Positions 27,492 through 36,014 of a DNA stretch of 50,863 nt are shown here, piece after piece. The DNA is taken from positions 1-50,863 of the forward strand of contig JAKQPY010000120.1 of the NCBI GenBank assembly GCA_029564465.1. The letters run 5' to 3'. Position 1 is the first letter of the stretch, and each line of letters begins with the position of its first letter. The translations under genes and the position numbers were made by a program. The DNA comes from JAGOEF01 sp029564465. GTDB taxonomy: Bacteria; Bacteroidota; Bacteroidia; Bacteroidales; ML635J-15. The notes beneath the pieces were generated by a model. It searched no databases and had not been told where the DNA came from. It saw only the letters and a list, made by a program, of their open reading frames with translations.

Positions 27492-28910
27492 TTACTGAAT
27501 CCCTGCGGCTCTTTTTATGAATTTCGAAATATCGGTATTGTCGATATACCCTTCGAATAAATGGCTGCCCACGCCGATTGAGAACACGGGCACAGGTATT
27601 CCGCTGTGATAATATGTGGTAAAACCCACAGCGGCATTGCGCGACACAATGCCAGCTGCTGCGGCTGCAACCGGATGATTGCCCCCGTACAGGATTTTTT
27701 CTTCGGTATCGCTTAATATTATGATTTTGTTGGCGTAATCGTAGGCTGCTTTCAATAATTTGAGGTCGGAATCCGAAATCTCAAAATCCTCGTTAAAAAA
27801 GTCGGTTCTCAATAATTCGAGTACTTTTTCGAATGATGCACCATCGGCCATGATTTTTCTGATTTTTGGCTCGATATACCAGGCTGATGCTTTCTGCAAT
27901 GCAAGGTTTTGTGGTTTCAGGGTATACTCATAGGGGCTATAACCCAGCGACATTCCTCCGGTTTCGTGGTCAGCGGTAACAATTATCAGGGTTTCGTCGG
28001 GATATTTGCGGTAGAAATCGAGGGCCACACCCACAGCAGCATCAAGGTCAAGTACTTCGGTAACCACTCCGCTGGCATCATTGTAGTGGGCTGCCCAGTC
28101 GATTAAGCCACCTTCGGCCATAATAAAGAAACCTTCGGGCCCATACAATTGCGAAATAGCTGCTTCGATGAGGTTGGCCATTTTGTACCCCCCCATTTCG
28201 TCGCGGTCCATGGCAAATGGCATCTCGGCATCGTTCATCAGCACGGGATTTAAAAGTATGGTTTTGCCATCGGTTTTAAAATTCCCTGTGTCCACCGAGT
28301 CACGCACCACACGATAACCATGCTGGGCTGCCATATCATATAAATCGGGCTGATCGCCTTTTCTTCCTTTAGGATATTTAAAACCACCACCTGCAAAAAA
28401 ATCGATATTACTTTCGGTTAACTGCTTGCCAATTTCGTAATAATCGGAGCGTTTTCCCGAATGGGCATAAAAATCGGCAGGAGTGGCATGGTCGATACTC
28501 ACCGTAGTGATAATTCCTGTTTTCATCCCTACTGCAGCACAATCGGTTGCCAGACTTTTTGAATTACTGCCATCGGGTCGTAGGCCGATATTGCCGAAAT
28601 TGGTTTTTTCGCCCGAAGCAATGGCTGTTCCCGAAGCAGCACTGCAGGTTATATAGCTGTCGGTGCAATACGTACGGCAGAGTCCGGCAACGGGCATTCC
28701 GGTAATTTGTAATTGATGTAAGCCAATTTGATTGTCGGAGGCCGAAAGATATGCTTCGGTTAACGCAGTATGTGCTAATCCCATGCCGTCGCCAATAAAT
28801 AAAAACACATATTTTGCCTTAGGCGCAGTTTCGATGTTTTTACTGATTTTTGGACTGCACGACATCACTACGAGCCATATCATCATCCCTGCTAAAAATT
28901 TCAATTTCAT
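27492..28910 (-). CDS. Alkaline phosphatase (PhoA family), lipoprotein
   Basis: A 472-residue periplasmic phosphomonoesterase. It has the metal-binding FIGDGMG near 35-42, the nucleophile loop in CSAASGTAIASGEKT, SIDHATPADFYAH, AEGGLIDWAAH and TADHETGGMS. The ATG at 28910 gives a lipoprotein signal ending in VVMSC. The upstream in-frame ATG at 28940 is unlikely: a consensus -7 box TATTTTTG (28943-28950, minus strand) touches it, so transcription would begin downstream of it. The enzyme would release phosphate from organic esters and be anchored in the membrane by lipid. No Pho-regulon site was recognised. Confidence 0.88.
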   Translation of the reverse strand: MKLKFLAGMMIWLVVMSCSPKISKNIETAPKAKYVFLFIGDGMGLAHTALTEAYLSASDNQIGLHQLQITGMPVAGLCRTYCTDSYITCSAASGTAIASGEKTNFGNIGLRPDGSNSKSLATDCAAVGMKTGIITTVSIDHATPADFYAHSGKRSDYYEIGKQLTESNIDFFAGGGFKYPKGRKGDQPDLYDMAAQHGYRVVRDSVDTGNFKTDGKTILLNPVLMNDAEMPFAMDRDEMGGYKMANLIEAAISQLYGPEGFFIMAEGGLIDWAAHYNDASGVVTEVLDLDAAVGVALDFYRKYPDETLIIVTADHETGGMSLGYSPYEYTLKPQNLALQKASAWYIEPKIRKIMADGASFEKVLELLRTDFFNEDFEISDSDLKLLKAAYDYANKIIILSDTEEKILYGGNHPVAAAAAGIVSRNAAVGFTTYYHSGIPVPVFSIGVGSHLFEGYIDNTDISKFIKRAAGIQ

Positions 28911-28942
28911 TTGCAAACTAATTTTATCCACTATTTCCACTG

Positions 28943-29008
28943 CAAAAATAGCGTGATTTAGCTCAGGAATACTAAATTTGGGATTTATTTAAGATAAAAG
29001 TAATATTG
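28943..29008. promoter_or_regulatory. Divergent promoters for the phosphatase gene and cysS
   Basis: Minus strand: TATTTTTG at 28943-28950, reading toward the phosphatase gene. Plus strand: TTTG at 28977-28980 and, 20 bp later, TAATATTG at 29001-29008 (one mismatch to TAnnTTTG), 7 bp before the cysS ATG. Confidence 0.5.
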
Positions 29009-29015
29009 GTAAAAC

Positions 29016-30479
29016 ATGGAACACAAACTTCACATCTACAACACCTTAACACGACAGAAAGAACAATTTATACCCTTGCACGAGCCCCATGTGGGTTTGT
29101 ATGCTTGCGGTCCGACTGTGTATGGCGATGCCCATCTGGGTCATGCCCGGCCTGCCATCAACTTCGACGTGTTGTTCCGTTTTCTTAAATATTCAGGCTA
29201 CAGAGTGCGCTATGTCCGCAATATTACCGACGTGGGTCATCTTGAAAACGATGCCGACGAAGGGGAGGATAAAATTGCCAAGAAGGCACGCCTCGAAGCC
29301 CTCGAACCCATGGAAGTGGTTCAGTATTTTACCGACAGGTACCATAATAACATGGATGCCCTCAATGTACTCAGGCCGAGTATCGAACCCCGTGCATCAG
29401 GGCACATCATCGAACAGATAGCACTTACACAGACAATTCTCGATAAGGGTTTCGCGTATATTTCGAATGGATCGGTGTATTTTGATGTTGAAAAATATAA
29501 CCGGGAATTCCGTTACGGAAAACTGTCGGGCAGGGTTCTCGAAGAGTTGTACAGCACAACCCGCGAACTCGACGGACAAAGCGAAAAACGTAATTCCTTC
29601 GATTTTGCCTTGTGGAAAAAAGCATCTGCAGAGCACATAATGCGGTGGCCTTCGCCATGGAGCGATGGTTTTCCGGGCTGGCACATGGAATGTTCAGCCA
29701 TGGGAATGAAGTATCTTGGTGAAGAATTCGATATTCACGGGGGTGGCATGGACCTGATGTTCCCACACCACGAGTGCGAAATTGCACAAAGCACCGCTGC
29801 CCTGGGTAAGGAAACCGTAAGGTACTGGATGCACAATAACATGATTACCATCAATGGTCAGAAAATGGGTAAGTCGCTGGGAAATTTCATTACGCTCAAC
29901 GAAGTTTTCAGCGGAAATCACCCATTGCTGGAGCAAGCCTATAGCCCAATGACCGTCAGGTTTTTTATTCTGATGGCTCATTACCGCGGTACCCTCGATT
30001 TTTCGAACGAGGCATTACAGGCAGCCGAGAAGGGACTGGCACGTTTGATGAAAGGTCTCAGCCTGCTTGGAAATATTAAAGTATCAGCAACTCCGGGCTA
30101 CAACCCCGATGAACTCGAAAAGAAACTCTTCGACGCCTTAAACGACGATTTGAACAGCCCGATGGCTATTGCCCACCTGTTTGATAGCCTGAAAAACATC
30201 AACAATCTGGTTGCGGGTTCCGAAACCATTACTGCCAAGGACCTCGAAAAACTGAAGTCGCTGTACCACAGTTTTGTGGTTGATATTTTGGGACTGATGC
30301 CTCAGCAAGAAAGTCATGATGCCCTGCTGAAGAATGTGGTTGATATGATTTTGAATATCCGCCTCGAAGCAAAAAAGGATAAAAACTTTGCCTTGTCTGA
30401 TAAAATTCGTGATGAACTCACTAAATCGGGAATACAGGTACGCGATAGCAAGGAGGGATTTGAGTGGGAAATAGTATAG
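29016..30479 (+). CDS. cysS: Cysteine--tRNA ligase
   Basis: A 487-residue class I aminoacyl-tRNA synthetase that charges tRNA-Cys. The HIGH-type motif is HLGH at 40-43, in a GPTVYGDAHLGHARP context; the zinc-ligand Cys 31 precedes it, and GWHMECSAM and FPHHECEIAQS supply further zinc ligands. The KMSKS loop reads KMGKS near 284, a modest variant. The C-terminal helical and anticodon-binding part ends with DELTKSGIQVRDSKEGFEWEIV, the normal terminus. The aminotransferase gene follows after 10 bp, so they probably share a transcript. Confidence 0.97.
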   Translation: MEHKLHIYNTLTRQKEQFIPLHEPHVGLYACGPTVYGDAHLGHARPAINFDVLFRFLKYSGYRVRYVRNITDVGHLENDADEGEDKIAKKARLEALEPMEVVQYFTDRYHNNMDALNVLRPSIEPRASGHIIEQIALTQTILDKGFAYISNGSVYFDVEKYNREFRYGKLSGRVLEELYSTTRELDGQSEKRNSFDFALWKKASAEHIMRWPSPWSDGFPGWHMECSAMGMKYLGEEFDIHGGGMDLMFPHHECEIAQSTAALGKETVRYWMHNNMITINGQKMGKSLGNFITLNEVFSGNHPLLEQAYSPMTVRFFILMAHYRGTLDFSNEALQAAEKGLARLMKGLSLLGNIKVSATPGYNPDELEKKLFDALNDDLNSPMAIAHLFDSLKNINNLVAGSETITAKDLEKLKSLYHSFVVDILGLMPQQESHDALLKNVVDMILNIRLEAKKDKNFALSDKIRDELTKSGIQVRDSKEGFEWEIV

Positions 30480-30489
30480 TACCCGAAAA

Positions 30490-31590
30490 ATGAATGTTCC
30501 ATTTAACGATTTAACCGGACTGCATTCCGGAATACGGGCCGAAATTGATAATGCCATTGCCGGAGTTATCGAAAGCAGTGGTTTCGTTCTCAGCCGCCAG
30601 GTGAGTGAATTTGAGACTGCTTTTGCAGCCAAACTGGGTGTGAAACATTGTATTGGTGTTGGTAATGGTACCGACGCACTGGTGGTTTGCTTGAAAATGG
30701 CAGGGGTAGGTGCTGGCAATGAAGTGATCATACCGGCCAATACTTTTATTGCCGGGTCTGAGGCCATCAGCCTGTGCGGTGCCACACCGGTTTTTGTTGA
30801 TCACAACCGTTTTTACACCATCGACACGGAAGCCATCGAAGCCCGGATTACCTCACGTACAAAAGCTATTTTGCCCGTTCACCTCTACGGACAGGCTGCC
30901 GATATGGAAAACATTGTTGCTCTGGGGAAAAAACACAATATTCCGGTAATCGAAGATTGTGCCCAATCGCATTTTGCAAGCTGCAACGGAAAATACACAG
31001 GCAGCTTTGGCTTCGCAGGATGCTATAGTTTTTATCCCGGGAAAAATCTTGGAGCCCTGGGCGATGGTGGCTGCATTGTAACCAACGACGACAATCTGGC
31101 GTTACGCATCCGAATGTATTGCAATCATGGGTCGGCAGGTCACCTCAAACACAGCATCGAAGGGAGCAACTCGCGCCTTGATGCCATTCAGGCTGCTGTT
31201 CTGAATGTAAAACTCAGGTATATTGATGCCTGGAATGCTGAGCGAAACCGCATTGCCAGATTGTATGAAAATTTGTTGGAATCATGTCGGGAGATTGAAC
31301 TCCCGATTACAGCACCCGGAAATTATCATATTTTTCACCTGTATGTAATTGCTGCCAAACGCCGCGACGAACTGAAAGATTATCTGTTAAAATGTGGTGT
31401 GCAAACCGGTTTGCATTACGAAAAAGCACTCCCGTTCACACCATGCTACGCCGGATTAAAGCATCAGCCCGACGAGTTCCCTGTTTCCTTTAAAAATCAG
31501 TCACGGCTGCTGAGTTTGCCAATTTACCCCAATATGAGTGATGAGCAGGCTGCCTATGTGGCGCAATGTATCCTAGATTTTTACTATTAA
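30490..31590 (+). CDS. DegT/DnrJ/EryC1/StrS sugar-nucleotide aminotransferase
   Basis: A 366-residue PLP enzyme that transfers an amino group to a keto-sugar nucleotide. Motifs are GNGTDALVVCLKMAGVG near 56, GATPVFVDHNRFYTID, VHLYGQAADM, EDCAQSHFA, and the PLP Lys 185 in YSFYPGKNLGALGDGG. The nearest types are WbpE and FdtB/QdtB. WbpE would fill the transamination step missing from the WbpA/B/D-like genes at 15828-18725, but the exact sugar cannot be read from sequence alone. It follows cysS by 10 bp. Its stop is 1 bp from the stop of the convergent anti-sigma-like gene, with no room for a terminator between them. Confidence 0.9.
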   Translation: MNVPFNDLTGLHSGIRAEIDNAIAGVIESSGFVLSRQVSEFETAFAAKLGVKHCIGVGNGTDALVVCLKMAGVGAGNEVIIPANTFIAGSEAISLCGATPVFVDHNRFYTIDTEAIEARITSRTKAILPVHLYGQAADMENIVALGKKHNIPVIEDCAQSHFASCNGKYTGSFGFAGCYSFYPGKNLGALGDGGCIVTNDDNLALRIRMYCNHGSAGHLKHSIEGSNSRLDAIQAAVLNVKLRYIDAWNAERNRIARLYENLLESCREIELPITAPGNYHIFHLYVIAAKRRDELKDYLLKCGVQTGLHYEKALPFTPCYAGLKHQPDEFPVSFKNQSRLLSLPIYPNMSDEQAAYVAQCILDFYY

Positions 31591-31591
31591 A

Positions 31592-32800
31592 CTAAAATTC
31601 GCCCCGGTAACCCAAATCGTTGGCTGATTTGTTGTTTTGCCTGAGTGTATCTGTTTCATATGAACCATTACTGGTTTGAAATGTCGGGCTTACTTCTATC
31701 ACACTTACGTCATCAATATAATAGTAGGCATAGTTAAATTTTGAGTCTACATTTTGCAAGGTGTACAGAGTGCTGTAATTGTAATTGTAATTGCCGAGCG
31801 TAAGGTATTTCTCACCACCTTTGGCTTCGTACACCCCTTCGATGGCTACCCAGAAAGTTTGATTAATCAGGAAATTACCTCGGGTATTTTTAATTGTTGG
31901 AGTATAATCGAGCACATTGTTATCGTTCTGACGAATTTTTTCTGTCGACAGCATAGCCCCCACAGCATCAACGGCGTAACGCGATTTTGAAGAATTGCAA
32001 ACCCAGAAGCGGATTCGGTAGGTTTTTCCTTTTTCGAGAGGCTGTTTCAACTCAGTGGTGATATACTCACGGTAATCGAGGGGTTTTGTCCCGGTAATTT
32101 TATTTTCTTTGGTGAAGCTTTCGCGCAGAATAAGTCCGGCATAGCCGTAACCTGATTTGGCAAATATCCTTCCTGCAAAATTGCTTGGAACACCGGCATC
32201 GCCTTTACTGCAGGCGTTGTAGTAGTCGGGAGTGCCTTTTGAGGGAACATCCCACGAAGGAATAAGTTTTTTAATGGGTCGTTCGGTAAAACCCGATGGG
32301 CAAATATTGAAGTCTTCGAAATCGCCGTTAACAACCAGTTCTGTTCCAGTCTCAACATATACCGGTTCGGGTTTGATAATGGTAACAAAGTGCGGGACGA
32401 TTTTTTGCGGCGGCGGTGTATCGGAAGGCTCAACGAGTGCGGTATTGAGGGGCTCCAGGGGTTCAATTACCGAAACCGGATGTAAGGGATTGGAGTTCAT
32501 GGTTTCGAAACGATTAATTATTCTTGCCTCAGCCGGACCCGGAACATGCACCACATAGCGCATGAGGGCTACAAGTTCGTTTCGTTGAGCAATTTGTTGG
32601 GTTGGCAAGCCCGATTCCTTATCGAAATCAATTAATATTATTGCTGTGACCCCGGTCAGAACCGCAATTGATAAAAGTAGCAGACCTATTGCTCCGGTGT
32701 TTTTACGACGTGGTAATTGTCTTTCGATATCATTCCAGATATCGGGCGATTCGATTTCGGGCAAACCCGATATGGCATTTTTTAAGTGATTCGTTTCCAT
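31592..32800 (-). CDS. Membrane anti-sigma-like protein with an exported jelly-roll-type domain
   Basis: A 402-residue protein next to an ECF sigma gene (2-bp gap). A short cytoplasmic part of about 33 residues contains SPDIWNDIERQLPRRK, like the start of Bacteroidota anti-sigma factors. One transmembrane helix (about 36-58) follows, then a Pro-rich linker (about 105-135), then a domain of about 220 residues starting TELVVNGDFEDFNICPSG and running through NFAGRIFAKSGYGYAGLIL to YYIDDVSVIEV. That domain resembles the carbohydrate-binding-like region found before OmpA domains in other Bacteroidota proteins. Inference: the domain senses an envelope ligand and the N-terminus holds the sigma factor. 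The cytoplasmic part is short, so anti-sigma activity is not proven. Confidence 0.65.
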   Translation of the reverse strand: METNHLKNAISGLPEIESPDIWNDIERQLPRRKNTGAIGLLLLSIAVLTGVTAIILIDFDKESGLPTQQIAQRNELVALMRYVVHVPGPAEARIINRFETMNSNPLHPVSVIEPLEPLNTALVEPSDTPPPQKIVPHFVTIIKPEPVYVETGTELVVNGDFEDFNICPSGFTERPIKKLIPSWDVPSKGTPDYYNACSKGDAGVPSNFAGRIFAKSGYGYAGLILRESFTKENKITGTKPLDYREYITTELKQPLEKGKTYRIRFWVCNSSKSRYAVDAVGAMLSTEKIRQNDNNVLDYTPTIKNTRGNFLINQTFWVAIEGVYEAKGGEKYLTLGNYNYNYSTLYTLQNVDSKFNYAYYYIDDVSVIEVSPTFQTSNGSYETDTLRQNNKSANDLGYRGEF

Positions 32801-32802
32801 AG

Positions 32803-33318
32803 CTATCGGTAGTTTTTCAGTGTTTCTTTCAGTTTGCGTTTGGCGTAAAATAGCTGCGACTTCGAAGTGCCTTCGCTGATTCCCAGCATATCGGCAATTT
32901 CGCGGTGCGAGTAACCCTCCACCTCATACATCATGAAAACAGCCCGGTATCCGTCGCTGAGTTCCATTATTGCACGGTGAAGTTCTTCACCGGTAAATTC
33001 AGCATCAAACCCGACCGTAGTATCGGGAATGTTTTCTTCGCCTGTGAAATTCATGCGACGAATTTTTTTTAATGCCGATCGTACCATAATGGTTTTGATC
33101 CAGCTACCCAAACCGGCATCAGCCCTGAACTTAGAAATGTCGCGGAAAACCGAAACGAACCCATCCTGCAGGGCATCGCGTGCATCTTCGTAATTTCCGG
33201 TGATGCGCACACACAACGAAAACATGCGGTGACGATAGGCTTCGTACAGCTCTTTTTGTGCGCTGCGGTTGTTGTCGATGCAACCCCTCACTAATATGTC
33301 TTGTCGTTGTGTTTCCAT
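32803..33318 (-). CDS. ECF-type RNA polymerase sigma factor
   Basis: A 171-residue sigma-70 family protein. Region 2 is YEAYRHRMFSLCVRITGN then DARDALQDGFVSVFRDISKF; region 4 is YSHREIADMLGISEGTSKSQLFYAKRKLKE, a clear helix-turn-helix. There is no region 3, so it is of ECF type and would redirect RNA polymerase to a small regulon. The anti-sigma-like gene follows after 2 bp, the usual arrangement for release from a membrane regulator. Upstream is the 21-bp repeat array; no consensus promoter was found in the first 100 bp, only TATTTTCG at 33372-33379 on the minus strand. Confidence 0.93.
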   Translation of the reverse strand: METQRQDILVRGCIDNNRSAQKELYEAYRHRMFSLCVRITGNYEDARDALQDGFVSVFRDISKFRADAGLGSWIKTIMVRSALKKIRRMNFTGEENIPDTTVGFDAEFTGEELHRAIMELSDGYRAVFMMYEVEGYSHREIADMLGISEGTSKSQLFYAKRKLKETLKNYR

Positions 33319-33850
33319 GATGTTCTGCTATAAAGGGCTTCGAAACATCGAAAAGGTTGTATGGTGTAATACGAAAATAACGAAATTTTGTTGAAAATAA
33401 TATTTGGATGCAAGTCAATATGACTAAAATGTCCTGCTATAATTTAGTTATTGATGTTTTTGGTGATTGTATAGGTGTTGTTTAAATCTGTTATGATGTT
33501 TTTATAATTTGATTTAGTGTTTATTCAAATTGTTATGGTGTTTATTTGATTTGTTTTAGTGTTTATCCAATTTGTTGTGGTGTTTTATCAATTTAAATTA
33601 GTGTTTATCCAATTTGTTATGATGTTTTATTAAATTGTTTTAGTGTTTATTCAATATGTTGTAATGTTTTATCAATCTGTTATGATGTTTTATCAATTTG
33701 TTTTAGATGCTTAATGTTGAGAATGAAAAGTGAATGTGATGTGCAATGTGTGGAATGTTTCTTAATGATTTTGGAATTTGGGGAATGATGGATTTAAGGG
33801 GTCAATTTCGTGAGATTATCGTGCAATGGTTCTCGCAAAGTTGACGTAAA
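33319..33850. other. 532-bp intergenic region, very A/T-rich
   Basis: The region between the sigma gene and the M49 peptidase gene holds the 21-bp tandem array (33449-33707). The remainder is A/T-rich sequence with no ORF that has a plausible start and no RNA gene that I recognise. It is the longest gap in the window. Confidence 0.7.
33449..33707. repeat. Array of 21-bp tandem repeats in exact register
   Basis: Ten units of exactly 21 bp run from 33491 to 33700 (starts 33491, 33512, 33533, 33554, 33575, 33596, 33617, 33638, 33659, 33680), with two more degenerate units upstream (33449 and 33470) and a partial one after. Two unit types alternate for most of the array: type A with core TAGTGTTTAT and type B with core TGATGTTTTAT, so the higher-order period is 42 bp. 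Most units end in AATTTG or a close variant. Units diverge by several substitutions, yet no indel breaks the register. Confidence 0.88.
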
Positions 33851-35914
33851 TTAATTGTAGGTGGGCAAAATGCGGTATTGTTTGGCGTAGAACATCATTT
33901 GCTTTTCGAAACTGTTGGGATAGCTAATGTTTACGTCGATCCACTTTCCGTCTTTATACACCGCTTCCATTTGTGGTTGAATAAATCCGCTGTAGGGAGC
34001 CAGATTCAGTTTTGCGTACCGGTCGAGCACTTCGCGGTGTAATTTCTGGTCAACGGGAGCCCCATAGGTTTCGACGAGTGCTTTCCCGGCTTCGTAATCG
34101 CCTTCCGACTTAATGCGTTGCACTTCGCGCAACAGTTCGCCGAACAAAACCCTCAGCTTCTGGTAATCGTTAATTCTAAAGAATGTTTTTCCATCGACTA
34201 TTACTTTTTCGATTACCTTATCGGCTTTTCCCTTTTCGTAGCACCAGTGGCTGATGAGCGAACGGCAACGCATGTGGGCCTGAACGATATTTTGTCCGGG
34301 TTCGATACGCACCAGTTGCTGCAATAAACCACCGATAATGTATTTGTCGTAGGCGGCATAACCGGTGGCAAGGGTATCCATCAAACGGAAATCAACCAAG
34401 GCTGGGTCGGTCAGGTAGTACAAGGCCACTAAATCGGCACGGGCTTCTTCGAGGGCAGAGGAATAGCTTTTGAGTGTTTCTTTGGGCGTGGCTACCCCGG
34501 GCATCAGCTTTCCGCTCCCGTGGCCGATAACTTCGTGCAAGGCTGTGTGAATTTTACCGGAATATGCTCCAAATTCCTCGATGCGCTTCTTTTGTTCGGG
34601 TAAGAAGAAAGCGTCGAGCATTCCCGACGATTTTGATGCTTCGTCGTAGGCGGTTTCGATATTGCCCAGCGACACCGATTTGGAACCGTATTGTGCCCTT
34701 ATCCAATTTGCATTGGGCAGATTTACCCCTATGGGGGTGGAGGGACTGCAATCGCCGGCTTCGGCCACTGCGTTTATTACCTTGTAGCTTACACCCACCA
34801 CCTTGTTGCGTTTGTGCTCTTCCATAATGGGTGAATGTTGTTCGAACCATTCGGCTTTGGTCGAAATATTGGCGAATTTAGCAGTAAGTTCTTCATCGAG
34901 AACATACACTACGCTCTGCCATGCTCCTTTATATCCCAGCGGGTCGGCATACACTTCGATAAACCCGTTGGTAAAATCGATTCGCACATTGCTGTTTTTT
35001 ACCCACATTATGCTGTACTCATCGAAGGTTTGCAAATCGCCGGTCCGATAAAAGTCAATCAGTTTACCGATTACTTCCTTTTGTGCAAGATTGTCGCAAT
35101 ACAGCTGTGCCTGACCGAGCCAATACACAATTTTACCGATGGCTGCCCCATACATTTCTTCGGATGTATAGGTTTTCTCGTAAATGCGCCCAGCTTCTTT
35201 TACCAGCTTTGTGTTTAAGCCATGTGAGACGGGTGTAGTGTCTTTTTTATCGATGCGCGAAGCATAGAACCTTTCGGCTTCACGCTGACTAAGGCCCTGA
35301 TAATAGTTGGTAGCGGATGAGGCTATCAGGTCTTTTTCGGTATCCGATTCGGCCCTTACAGCTGCTATCCCGGGGTCGAAAAGGATTGGGATCAGCTTAT
35401 CGAGCAAATCATCGGGGGTTTCGCCGGGTTGGAGAGGAAGCAATTCTGCCGGCACCGATAGTACCTGCTGTTTAAAAAATGCCTGACTAAATTCGGGTAA
35501 AAATTTTCGGTTGCTGTAGTGATGATGAATCCCGTTGCTGAACCAGAAGCGTTTCAGGTAGACCATGAATTTCTGCCATTCCGGATTTTCGGGGTCTCCC
35601 TTGTAGTTTTCGACGATTGCTTCGAGGGTACGTTTTATGCACAGGTTGTGCCGGTAATTCTGGTCGTAAAAAATTTCGCGACCCCAGTAGGCAGCCTCCT
35701 GCAAGCAATACAGCATTTTTTTATCGTTCAGGTTTAAGTTTTCGAACCCGGGAACCTGATAGCGCAAAATTCTGATGTCGGCAAACTGTTCCGACACATA
35801 ATTAAAATTGTTGTCCTGCAATTTTGACCCGTCCTGGTTTTGGTTGTCACGATGACCGCATCCTGTCAGTACACCTGTAATTATCATAAATATCCCGATT
35901 TTGATTGATTTCAT
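33851..35914 (-). CDS. Dipeptidyl-peptidase III family (M49) lipoprotein
   Basis: A 687-residue zinc peptidase. The M49 motif HEVIGH (HExxxGH) is at 460-465, preceded by SGKIHTAL, and the second zinc motif EEARADL lies near 487. DPP III enzymes release dipeptides from the N-termini of short peptides. The N-terminal signal MKSIKIGIFMIITGVLTGC carries a lipobox, so this form is exported and lipid-anchored, as in many Bacteroidota. A box TATTTTTA (35933-35940, minus strand) precedes the ATG by 18 bp. It appears monocistronic. Confidence 0.9.
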   Translation of the reverse strand: MKSIKIGIFMIITGVLTGCGHRDNQNQDGSKLQDNNFNYVSEQFADIRILRYQVPGFENLNLNDKKMLYCLQEAAYWGREIFYDQNYRHNLCIKRTLEAIVENYKGDPENPEWQKFMVYLKRFWFSNGIHHHYSNRKFLPEFSQAFFKQQVLSVPAELLPLQPGETPDDLLDKLIPILFDPGIAAVRAESDTEKDLIASSATNYYQGLSQREAERFYASRIDKKDTTPVSHGLNTKLVKEAGRIYEKTYTSEEMYGAAIGKIVYWLGQAQLYCDNLAQKEVIGKLIDFYRTGDLQTFDEYSIMWVKNSNVRIDFTNGFIEVYADPLGYKGAWQSVVYVLDEELTAKFANISTKAEWFEQHSPIMEEHKRNKVVGVSYKVINAVAEAGDCSPSTPIGVNLPNANWIRAQYGSKSVSLGNIETAYDEASKSSGMLDAFFLPEQKKRIEEFGAYSGKIHTALHEVIGHGSGKLMPGVATPKETLKSYSSALEEARADLVALYYLTDPALVDFRLMDTLATGYAAYDKYIIGGLLQQLVRIEPGQNIVQAHMRCRSLISHWCYEKGKADKVIEKVIVDGKTFFRINDYQKLRVLFGELLREVQRIKSEGDYEAGKALVETYGAPVDQKLHREVLDRYAKLNLAPYSGFIQPQMEAVYKDGKWIDVNISYPNSFEKQMMFYAKQYRILPTYN

Positions 35915-36014
35915 TGCAAGCGAATTTTGCGATAAAAATAGTGGTTTTTATCGCGCTGAAGCAAATATTCGCAAATGTGTCAGTAAATTTTGTGCAATGG
36001 CTGGTGGCCCGGAC

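Noticed and set aside
33449..33707. CRISPR array
   Set aside because: Units are contiguous with no unique spacers, they diverge between themselves, and no cas genes are in the window.
33512..33790. A heptad-repeat reading frame through the 21-bp array on the plus strand (FSVYPIC-like units)
   Set aside because: The period is divisible by three, so one frame repeats by necessity. It is broken by two in-frame stops (near 33511 and 33595), has no start codon or leader, and the cysteine-rich product resembles nothing known.
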